A stretch of DNA of 64,000 bases from Volvariella volvacea V23 (lineage: Eukaryota > Basidiomycota > Agaricomycetes > Agaricales > Pluteaceae), in contig KB722750.1 of assembly GCA_000349905.1 (NCBI GenBank), forward strand, positions 106,943-170,942, read 5' to 3'. A program made the translations under genes and the position numbers. Of the stretch, positions 49,374-59,067 are shown in pieces. The first letter of the stretch is position 1; the number at the start of each line of letters is the position of its first letter. Below the pieces are notes generated by a model, which was not told where the DNA came from, made no database searches, and worked only from the letters and a program-made list of their open reading frames with translations.

Positions 49374-50826
49374 TGAGCTCCATTACTCGGCTGCTATGGC
49401 ACCAGTCCTCGGGTCCAAACTCAACAACCCAATCAAAAACAGTGAGTCGTCCATTCAAGCTAATTGACCCAAGCTTACTCTATGACAAGGGTAACCTTAC
49501 GTGGCGCATCTAAACCAAATTCGTATGGCAAGCTGTAGCCCACAAGGAACTCCCCTGCGACTTGAATCATCCACCTGGATTATTTCTTGAACGACCAATC
49601 AACTCGTACACTGCACAGGAATTGAAGCATCTCATCCTACGTTGGAAAAGTGCCGAGATCAAGTGGAAGACTAGTAATGGTATACCAGCTCGCGAACGTA
49701 GCTTCAAGCTTGAACTTGCGCCTAGGGCCAATGTGGATTGTATTCACCTCGTGAGGGAGGTCGATGGCTGCTCGTTGGCATTAGCTCTGGGTCCATCGTA
49801 TACTACGACTTGGATGAAAGTGATCTCACTCCACGGATTTTGATTACCGAATCTGACCTGGAGCTGATTAGAGTCCGGATGGCAGTAGATATCGACCTGT
49901 CATCCCCGACCTTAACATTCAACCTTGCCATGACGCTTGGATGGAGGTTGGAAGTTTGGCGAGTATGCCTCGTCCACGACAGCCAATCATCAAGATCGGA
50001 GTTGATTGCTCAACAACTGGTGTCATTTCAACCAGAACCTTTTGGACTTCTATCTTCTATTTCGATTCTTGGAGATTACTTGGCGTATTCTGTCGACGAG
50101 ACAGGGGGAGATAAGTGCTATGCTACTGTCCTCGACTGGATGAACTTGGGAGAGATGCCATCAAACTATGATAAATGGATTCAACAAACAGACATCACGC
50201 CTGTAGGTTTCCTTGTTTGTCTGGTTAATAACTGCACTCACAACAGCCAGACGCACGTGCGCCTGCTTCCCGGGAATCGCATAATTCTACGAAGGGGATG
50301 GAATCTTGAGCTTTACAATTTCCTCTTATTTACAAAAACAAAGGTCCTCACAGAACCCATTCGACAGACAAACGGGATACCACCACTTTGGACAGCCTCA
50401 ACCGATACTTACACAAAGAAGGGGTTCATCCCAGAGCCTATATTGTGCAAAGATTCGATCCGAATCATCACAGCTACCCGACATGGTGTTTATGGTGTCA
50501 TTCTCAAAGGTCCTGAGGAACAGCCTGATGGATCGCACGATGGAGAGCTGATCAAGCTTAGGCACATTCCACGAGGCACATACTCCGTCCAGACACTCCT
50601 CGCATCTTATGGATATAACTACTCCGCATCTTGATACAGTTCCACACTCACACTAATCTACTACCCATGGTCAGACGATGATGACCAGGAAAGTACAAGG
50701 TTTACGATTGTTCAAAAAACATCAGCACTCCATGGTAATGCAAGCCTACCACCAGTATCAGATGTTGGTGCAGGAAGGGTAGTGATATGGAATGGAGTAA
50801 TTACTGTCATAAAACTAGGACACTGA
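49374..50826 (+). pseudogene. F-box/beta-propeller-like protein, broken
   Basis: A possible first exon (MSSITRLLWHQSS) starts near 49,374, but no F-box is intact. From about 49,534 the frame reads KFVWQAVAHKEL, the usual segment after an F-box, then RWKSAEIKW and GGRWLLVGISSGSIVYYDL, typical of the propeller part of these basidiomycete proteins. A TAA lies just before KFVWQ. A one-base frameshift lies near 49,747-49,760, and an in-frame TGA at 50,632-50,634 interrupts similarity that continues to the TGA at 50,824. F-box proteins select ubiquitination targets; this copy cannot make a complete one. Confidence 0.6.
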
Positions 50827-51304
50827 ATCTTGCTCTGTACGTCGATGCAGCAGCCCTCATGCACGAAGAGCATCGTCGTGTCGTCGTTGTACCCATCGCT
50901 TGTGTAAGTCCACAACAATGAATAAGCAGTAGGCTCATCAGGTGTCTAGCTTATAACTCGAGGATTCGATACCGAAACAACGCTTGCTAGGCTTGTGTTG
51001 GATTCTACACTGATTTTTTTTTTTGTTGCCATAAAACCTGCAATAATTATATTCAAATACTTTGATCCTCTCATTTTCGGTGGTCGGTTGTGCTTAGAGT
51101 CCAGAGCGGTCTTGCAGAATTTCGGGAATCAAGGTGTTTGTAAAGCATGCAGATAGGTTTAACAGTGCAGCCTTTATTAAACCTGGTCAACAAGACAGCC
51201 CGTGCATACGTCATTAGTACGTGGAGAATAGACTTACATCTCTCAACCCATAACTGTAAGCAAATCTGCACGTGACATGCACCTGCATATCTCCCCATTC
51301 AATA
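50827..51304. other. intergenic DNA
   Basis: No gene or RNA recognised apart from the short repeat at 50,823-50,878. Confidence 0.5.
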
Positions 51305-51876
51305 GGTGGGCTCAAAATTCGCAGGTCGCAGACGCAGACCGCACCCGGTCACTTGTAACAAAGTGGCTGGCGCTTGTCCCTTAATTTGCAGCCACATACG
51401 TCATGGAACCAGGTTGTGGATTATAATCGTTAGTACGCCGCAATAACCAATATAATGTGAATATTACCCTAATAAACCACTAAGCTAGCCTAATATTCGC
51501 GACTGTAAACCCCTTATATAAAATATTAGCACTAAAATTCCATATAAAGGATGTTAGCGTCTGCATGGTTCACTGACGTATGCCACATACGTTGCCACAT
51601 CCAGAATCCTCACAAAATTGTGGACCATAGTGCTAATATGACCATTATTTTTTTCAAAGTGAAACTGAAATAGTTTATAAACACGTCTTGGGCCATGAAA
51701 GGACGAGCACCTCAATGGAGTGAGGGTATAATTCACTATATGGCCCCGTTGCCACTTTGAGGCTTGTCGAACGTGGCAAAGGGAGACCCTAACCGCGAGC
51801 TTGTGACATCTGCACTGTCACCCTGCCGTTCTGCGTCTGCGGTCTGCGTCTGCGACCTGCGAACTTTGAGCCCACC
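51305..51876. mobile_element. 572-bp MITE with about 40-bp inverted ends and TA target site
   Basis: The left end begins GGTGGGCTCAAAATTCGC and continues through GCAGACGCAGACCGCA. The right end is its reverse complement with one visible mismatch over about 38 bp, finishing TTTGAGCCCACC. TA lies immediately outside both ends (51,303-51,304 and 51,877-51,878). The interior has no coding potential. TA duplication and size fit a Tc1/mariner-type nonautonomous element. Confidence 0.85.
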
Positions 51877-52076
51877 TAATGATACCCCCCGGAAGCGGAG
51901 GGTAAAGCTACGCCACATGTCTGCTCGGCAAACTGCGATTGGCGCCCGTGTGTGACAGGGACCCTACTGCAAGGTCGAGTCACTGCCAGTGATAGTTAAC
52001 ACTTGCAAGCCGCATGGTACTATGCATGAAACACCATTACTCGGCTATTGGACTATTAAGAGTCGATGGAGTTCCG

Positions 52077-53687
52077 TCATCCTTGTACATTTTGATTGCG
52101 AAAGACGCGCTCTGATATAAGTGTTAGAGGAAGCCCTGTTCCAAGAAGAGAAGGAACATACCCCGCTCCATTTGCTCTTGTACAAACGGATGGTCTTGAG
52201 GATCGTAATCGTCATCTAGTGTGCCTATCAGTAATCTATGCGAAATCGTGCAAAATTAGACCAACAATAATCAAACATTAAAGTTCTTCCATAAGCCTTC
52301 CTGGCCTCCAATAGCTCCCGTTCGGTAAGCTGTCTGGTTCGATGACCATCTGTTTGGTTATGCTGACCCTGCGGCGCGTATTGCTGCTCGCCACCTTCCA
52401 CGGTATTCTGACTACCCTCTCCCCCATAGCCTCCANNNNNNNNNNNNNNNNNNNNNNNNNNNNNNNNNNNNNNNNNNNNNNNNNNNNNNNNNNNNNNNNN
52501 NNNNNNNNNNNNNNNNNNNNNNNNNNNNNNNNNNNTTGTTGTCTCCCTCCGGACTTTCGTAATAGTGACCCACAGAGAAAGGAGCCCTGCGAGAACGCCT
52601 GCCATCAAATGATGGTGGAGTGGCTCCCGTAGGCAGCCAGTATATCAAGTCAACAAGCCGCAGCGTTCGGTCGATGAGATGTTCAACGTCTGCAGGCAAC
52701 ATTGACACTACTCCTTCTGCTGCGAGCTGCTTGCGATACCTCCGGAATTTGATTTCGGCATTGATGATGACAAGCAGGGGATTCACTGCGCCCCTATCAC
52801 GGATATGCTCAAAAGCTGGGAGACGAGGGCAGTCGGGGTTTCCAGGGTATTCACGCAAACAGTGGTTTTGGGATGGAATATATGATTTGTGGGATGCAGT
52901 GGTATGGTCGTAGATCGTGAGGACACTCCCAGCAGGTAGAAAATGTTCGGGGTGCAACACTACTAACTCGTATTTAGGATTTCTAAAGCAATCTGCGTTG
53001 AACTAACACTTGATATCAGTACTGACCAGACTTGAAAACCTTAACTGATGTGTGCTCACATCTAATCTTCGTGTGAAGGTGCCGTGGTCATCGAACTCTT
53101 GCTGTTGCCGTGGAATGTCTTGCTCGTACAAGTTGATGAAGGCATCAAATGTTTCAATAGATGCCGTCACCGCTATGAACGCATATATTTCAAGAGATTT
53201 GTGAACAAAGGGATCGACTGGAGCAGGTGAGAATCAGCGCCAAGGTGGCATGTCTCATTCAACTCACGGTGTGCAATGTTGGTGGAATGATCAAGGTTGA
53301 ATAAGGGATAAATAATACCCAACCGAACGAGAAAGTTTTCCTTGTAGAAGTCTAAGTATCAAATACGAATCCTTGATGCAAAGGGGCACTGACCACATCC
53401 GCCTTTCTTTCTCGCACGGCATTAACCCAACGCGTTTGATCATGCATGTATTGAATGGATTTGGTTACAAAGCATGGTTCAGCCCGTTCGATAATCCTCC
53501 TTTGAATGCCACTTGCATGGCTGCTAACGCTGTGACTAACAACAGATTGCCCGCCATCAGGACGTGCAGGACGATTAATTGCATTTAGTATGTGTGAGGA
53601 CCCGCCATGAATGAAGGAAATAGCGGGGACACGAGCAAATCTCTTGACGGAAATACGACCACCGGGACCACTATTGATGTGGGACAT
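52077..53687 (-). CDS. paralogue of the 38.5-kb HNH-like family gene, with a gap in its coding region
   Basis: Exons 53,687-53,394, 53,340-53,268, 53,217-53,060 and 53,002 leftward to about 52,290 match the gene at 38,482 block by block: MSHIN, EPCFVTKSIQYMHDQTRWVNAV, GIIYPLFNLDHSTNIAH, IYAFIAVTASIETF, YELVVLHPEHFLPAG, NPLLVIINAEIKFRRYRKQL. Intron positions are conserved. The C-terminal exons (ending at a TGA at 52,077-52,079) are short and less certain: a DDDYDPQDHPF segment and a final VFRNQNVQG. A 100-N gap (52,436-52,535) lies inside exon 4, so that part of the protein is unknown. Apparently intact otherwise. The HNH label is tentative, as for the paralogue. Confidence 0.68.
52436..52535. 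other. assembly gap (100 N) inside a coding exon
   Basis: Exactly 100 unknown bases. Frame continuity on both sides is compatible with one exon, but the real length is unknown. Confidence 0.99.
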
Positions 53688-53842
53688 ATTCGCCGTGGTC
53701 GAGGAGAATGTGTCAAGAGTCTAAGTAGTGGTTTGATGCGTCATAATAAGCATAAATAAACCCGCACAGGGGGAGGGAACAAATCATGACGATGACGATG
53801 ACTACGTCGCGCGCTTCCTACAAGTCTGTCACTGGCTAATGA

Positions 53843-54275
53843 GACCCGTCAACAGGATCACCTGTTAGACGTACAACTTCCACAACAAGCGTCAGCTTGG
53901 TCCGTTCCTCGACCATAACCCCTGTCAGTGCAAGCAAGAAGGTTTTCAGCAATCCAAAGATCGCCTCAGAAATCCAACCCAATAACACTCAACGAAAGCT
54001 CCAGAATTGGTTCGAACAAATATGTGTTTGCTAGATTTGTGAAATCTGCAGCTTCGAGTAGGAGTGTTAGTTCCAGGACGCCCAAGGCGTCGGACGGATG
54101 ATGGCAAACCCGTCGTATCTTCATTATCCAGGAAGTTGTTATCACAACAGCAGAAACAGGACTGACGTTACGATGCGTGATGATTAAGCTGCCAAGCTGT
54201 CAGGGTCTCGAGATTCTACTACTCTAGGTGCAACATACCACGCTCATTTCTTTCCCCCATTCTTTGTGAATCGGA
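53843..54275 (+). pseudogene. partial pseudogene copy of the BTB/CAP-Gly gene
   Basis: 53,843-54,203 aligns with 47,266-about 47,671 of the BTB/CAP-Gly gene: shared GTACAAC.TCCAC, GCAAGCAAGAAGGTT, AAATCTGCAGCTTCGAGTAG, GTTAGTTCCAGGACG, TCACAACAGCAGAA and ATGCGTGATGAT. 54,207-54,275 then aligns with 48,908-48,977, in the 3' flank. About 1.25 kb containing the CAP-Gly part is missing between the two blocks. Small indels destroy the frame. Confidence 0.85.
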
Positions 54276-55045
54276 GATAGCTATCGGTGGCGGCATAAAT
54301 GCAGATATGAATTTTTTTAACGCGTCAGGTGTAGGAACGTCCGTACAAGTACAAGAGACCCCAATAAATACAAGCGCATACCTCGAAGCTCCCAGTATCT
54401 TCATCTGATGGCCTTGAGATAAGTTATAACTCGCATGTAGGAAGGTCGGAACTCCGGGTACACACGCCCTCGCTCCTGATGTCTAATCTACCAAAACTCA
54501 TAATTCATTTCCTTCCAGTGTTGCTGATGCCGATGCACTGCTTTGCATGTTCAATATTGACATCCTGACAGGCAGGCATGCGCACGGCCCGGACGCTACG
54601 AAGCATAACCAGGATCGAGGCCGAGGTGGGTCAATCATTGACTATCTAACGGTTGACTATCTAACGGGGGGGATCGGGGTGACAATGACTATCTGTCAAT
54701 CATTTCGAGAATTTGGTAGGGGGAGTGATAATAGGACCAGGCGAGACAGCTTCTCATGGTATTAATAGTTCCATCCACCTGATAAGAGCACGAACATCAA
54801 TACGGCCATACCAAAGTTTGATCAATTGTACTGTACTCCAGATAGCGTGGATGTGTGTATTTCTATTAGTAATAAAACTGATTACTATCAAGATGACCCC
54901 AAAACACGGAAAAGAGCGACTTCATATATTTTCGAAATGCATAACAAAGCCTCATAAGCTACCGGGAAACCTAGACTAGCGATGTTTGTTGTTTGATATC
55001 GACCAAGCTTTCCTTTGCCGCAGAAAAACTGCCAACTTTAGTGGT
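54276..55045. other. intergenic DNA
   Basis: No gene recognised. A short tandem repeat of TTGACTATCTAACGG occurs near 54,638-54,667. Confidence 0.5.
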
Positions 55046-56444
55046 CTACAAGCCCTTCAGCTCGGTGCTTCCATCAATAGATCGCAATGGTGTACTTACA
55101 TCAATGCGGCTCATAGAAATGTTATCGCTCCACACATTCTTCTGCACATTCACCACGGGTGCAATAGTTGATGTTGGAACCGTCTGATGCAGATCCTGCG
55201 ATGAGCCAGTGTCATCCCGTCCACCTCTAATCTGAATACGGCTGTTCAAAACCGCCAATGCGGTGTTGGAGTACAACTTTGCGAGCGTCAGCGCCGGGAC
55301 CGTATGGTAGTTCTTCTCCTGGAACACAAGGAACAAGATGACATCCAATGTGGCGACAGTGGCTGGAATGAAGAGAAGTTATACGTAAATCCAAGTGTCC
55401 AGAGCTCGACATTGTGTGAGAGGGAACTGTCATACCAGTGATGGCACCGGTCTCTACTGTCAATTTGATGAGCTTCGTCACTAGCATTTGAGTTTTCTTG
55501 AAACCGGTATTACGTTTCGATAACTATAAATCCGCGGACCTCATAAGCATAAGCACCAGGAGAAGGGAAACCACCTACAAAGTAAATCATGAGGATGGCA
55601 ATAATCACATCGCACACGGCGCTACCAACAAGCCAAATCTGCCAAAGGATAATTCATACTTCTGCTCCTCATCGTAACAAAGGTACTTACACTGGTGCTA
55701 ACGAAGGCGACGCTCTGGAGCTCCGAGAAATTCCCTACTTGAAAGGCTTGCACACCGGCAGCAATAGCAGCTGACCCTTGCAGCAGAGCAATCTCCCATG
55801 CACTCAGTACACAGAAACCAGCTTGGGATACCAACACATACCACAGACACCGCAGCGCCGATCAAAATGGACTGTGACAAGACCTTGATCCGATAGGCAA
55901 AAAATAGTTGCACAGAGCAGCTAACTAATGAAGAGATTGTTAGCAGGTAAAATTTCCTGACCACGTTTCTCCATACCTATTCCGCTAAAGATGGGCACAC
56001 TCAGCCAATTCAGCTGCACATCGTTCAATGCGCCCAGATCCCCGAATCCCTTGGCATAACTACCAAAAGCGTCATGTATTACCATAATGCTCTGAGCGGT
56101 CTCGATTGCGAATAGCCCCGAAACCAGTGCCTTTGGAATGGGGCCATCTCTAGGGAAAGCGACATAATATAAATCTACCAAAGAATGAGCAATCGCAGAT
56201 TACAAAAGCAAGGTCATTTACTTACAAACTTGGATGGCCAGACTCCCGTAGAGACCCCAATTAAGGAGATAACCTATCAGCTATAGTGGGAACCTATTAG
56301 CGCAAGCTTGACACCCAACGTATGCGACCTACCACAGGGCCTGCGCTAAAGAAGGCCCGGGATATCAGTCAGAGATATGCCATGGCACAGGAAGGGGGCT
56401 TACAGATCAGCTATAGGGAATCCTGGGGGAACGGGAATGGCCAT
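55046..56444 (-). CDS. DUF6534-type multi-pass membrane protein
   Basis: Nine small exons (56,444-56,404; 56,345-56,333; 56,280-56,226; 56,174-55,977; 55,924-55,842; 55,792-55,691; 55,638-55,579; 55,496-55,436; 55,362-55,046) sum to 309 residues in phase. One exon is only 13 nt. The order of hydrophobic segments and motifs matches this fungal family: LIGYLLNWGLYG, YYVAFPRDGP, LSVPIFSGI, SVQLFFAYRIKVLS, DVIIAILMIYF, KTQMLVTKLIKLTVETGAIT, and ALTLAKLYSNTALAVLNSR before a polar cytosolic tail. About seven membrane spans are expected. Function of the family is unknown. The smallest exon and the GGAG acceptor at 55,793 are the least certain parts. Confidence 0.82.
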
Positions 56445-57426
56445 GTTTTCATCTGGCGAAGTGAATCGTGTCATTACCCTTATATCTTGACAGGCAACGT
56501 ATTTTTGTACGACGCACTGGGATCGTCGCATCAAACAACTGAGAACGCTGTCAATCCAAGGCGGAAACAGTATAAGGATTTTTCGGGCATCAGTCAACGC
56601 TGATAGATAGAACCCGATTGTTGTTGCGCCAATAGATCGCCTGTGTAGAGTCATGGGGAGGGATTCGACATATGGGTAATTATCCTGGCTGTGCCGTGGG
56701 TGCCATAGCTGGAAGACGGTGCCAAACCATCATGAGAAAGTTAAATATAGGTAGAAGCAGTTTACATCAGTGAGTGCGTTGTCATCAACTTGACCACACT
56801 ATAAAGCCTAAGCCTCGGGTCTCGCAGTGCCGAGCTTGACATTCAGAGCAAGCATTGGACTCGAGGCGCAAGACTGTATGTGTCGGGTGAGCGCAAGTTG
56901 CTTGGGGTGGCGAGGATCACGTGCGTTCCTCTCCGGATAATGAGGAGCGACTGATGGAGAAAATGTGGGTGCAGAAGCCACTCACACTCTATGAGATATG
57001 ACATCCGGGCTCATATGCGTCAGGAGAGCAAAACGAGTTAATGTTACGAGTCTTCTAACGGCATGAAAGCCGCAGAGTTCTCATCAGACCACATGCGCCT
57101 GAGAAGTGAGAGAGTCTCGGTAATTGCGCTCAGAGTTGCCCAATCATGCTTCTGTCAAACCTATGCTTGCTTCTGATCCAAGTGAAGTAGAAAAACCTAA
57201 TGTCATTGCATCCTGGAAGAGACCTCGTCCACATCGTGTGAGCGAAAGAGAGCCTCATGACACCGGTTTAAGGGCAGCCCCTCAACACAAGCCAGAACTC
57301 CTACGATCTTGTTGGTAGATGACGGAAGGCGTAGCATTGGACGATGGCGTATCAAACAGCAAAAATGAACATACAATGAGAATGCAAACGTTACACACCC
57401 CTCGCTTATATGGCTGTTTCCCCAAA
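56445..57426. other. intergenic DNA
   Basis: Upstream region of the DUF6534 gene and downstream region of SmD1. Frames such as 57,124-57,318 show no domain. Confidence 0.55.
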
Positions 57427-57981
57427 TTAGAAGCCCCGTCCGCGACTACGACCACGACCCCTTCCCCCCCGTCCACGCTCTACACCCCGACCGCGTCCGC
57501 GTCCGCGTATATCCTCTTTTTTACGTCCCTTGGGCTTGGGTGCGTCATCAACGAGCAGCGTGTCTAACGGCAAAGCATCAGGAAGGACAAAGTATCTGAT
57601 GTTGTTTCCTCGGATAGATAGCGAGTCAAGCGTCTGTGGATCGCGGTTTCGTGTGGTCATTTTAACGGTCTTCAGATGGGTATTCATTTGCATATCAACA
57701 CCTAGAGAAAATTCATAAGTCATGAACGGTTGTTCAATGGGAGACTGTTAACCGCACCCGTTATTGTACCGTGCACAACAGACCCATTTTTCAACTCAAT
57801 GGTTACGGTTTCATTGTTCAATTTCATCAAAAATCTGCAGAATGCACAAGAGAGCGATGTGAATCAATATGAATTCAACGGTCCAGCCAAAAGAGAAAAT
57901 TGTGGTTGAGGCAGACTTATGCCATTGAGGCGAGAATGTGAGCAATCAATAGATCAATTTCACGTACCTCACGAGCTTCAT
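57427..57981 (-). CDS. SMD1: small nuclear ribonucleoprotein SmD1
   Basis: Exons 57,981-57,968, 57,834-57,758 and 57,701-57,427 give 121 residues beginning [20 protein letters not shown]. The Sm1 motif ([20 protein letters not shown]) and Sm2 motif ([14 protein letters not shown]) are intact, followed by [16 protein letters not shown] and an Arg-Gly-rich tail ending [10 protein letters not shown], the usual site of arginine methylation. SmD1 is part of the heptameric ring on spliceosomal snRNAs. Length equals that of other eukaryotes. The first exon is only 14 nt, so the start depends on the intron call, which phase and homology support strongly. Confidence 0.97.
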
Positions 57982-58228
57982 GGCTGTATGCGCTCCTTCT
58001 CAATGGCCGATACTCGCGTTATCGTGTGTGCAGGGTGATGGGGAGCGTCGTGCACAACATCCGCGCTTGCGCTGGTATGGCAACTTGCGGTCGGAGTTTG
58101 AATTTGTGGCGTTCCTCCACTATTGAGCACAAACCGAGCACCACGATTAAAGCTAAGATCAGGTGAGGGTTCTTTGAATTCATAGCATGCTATGTCTGAT
58201 CGCAGAAGAATTTAACTAGCAAGGAGTT

Positions 58229-58762
58229 ATGGCAATGCACTCCTCAAAGACCTATATTCTCCTGTTCCTCCGCAATAAACCTGGTAACAACAGTCTTTCA
58301 AGTTACCACTGGGCAATCGGCGTCACACAAGACGACAATCTCTCCAAAGGGTTTCATATATTTCAAGTTGAAGATCTTTCGGGACCCTGGAAACACTCCT
58401 TCCCATCTGATTGCCCTATATCTGTCAACTACTTAGAGCGCTTTCACCTCGCTATTTACATTGGAACTATTCAAGCTGCTATTGACGATATAAGAGGGTT
58501 CGCTGAAGAATCGCCTCCTGATCAATGTGGCACCCCATTGCTGAGTACTCACGGAAAATGGAGTTGTGCTCTGTGGATCATCAGACTTCTCCACAGCATG
58601 CAAGAAGCAGGTATATTCGAGGACATTGACCTCAGTACCCAGAGGGATCAAGAGACTTTTTATCGTCGCATCCTAGCGATTGGAAGTCTTGCATCCAGTA
58701 CACCAAATGCAGCCTATCGAATCATAACGGAGGAAAATAACAAAGTTGTAGTGTACTATTAA
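58229..58762 (+). CDS. uncharacterised single-exon protein, 177 residues
   Basis: An open frame without introns starts at an ATG in MAMHSSKTYILLF. Visible features are SSYHWAIGV near residue 30 and WSCALWIIRLLHSMQEAGIF near residue 110. The His-Trp then Cys-x-x-Trp pattern recalls fungal DUF7770-type proteins, whose fold may be papain-like, but similarity is weak. No signal peptide or membrane span. An earlier in-frame start cannot be excluded. Function unknown. Confidence 0.6.
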   Translation: MAMHSSKTYILLFLRNKPGNNSLSSYHWAIGVTQDDNLSKGFHIFQVEDLSGPWKHSFPSDCPISVNYLERFHLAIYIGTIQAAIDDIRGFAEESPPDQCGTPLLSTHGKWSCALWIIRLLHSMQEAGIFEDIDLSTQRDQETFYRRILAIGSLASSTPNAAYRIITEENNKVVVYY

Positions 58763-59067
58763 ACCTCATTAATTTATTCGTGGAGTCTGGTGTTACCAAA
58801 GACTCGACTGCAGCACTGCATCACGTACAATCCAGCCAACCCTTTGAGAATTTGTAGGCATAATCCACACAAAGCACGCTGTAAACGATGCCATGAGCGA
58901 CTTGAACGTGTTGAACATGCAAATTGTACGTAGGGGCTAACTTATACATTGTTTAATCATGTGATGCACGTTGATGCACAAAAAGCAACCAATCACAACG
59001 CCTCTGACTGGATGCTGGGCTGCAGAAGCAAACCCTTCCCGAAGCTTGCAACAGCGTGCTTCAGGCT
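58763..59067. other. intergenic DNA
   Basis: Promoter side of the peptidase-like gene. Nothing else seen. Confidence 0.55.
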
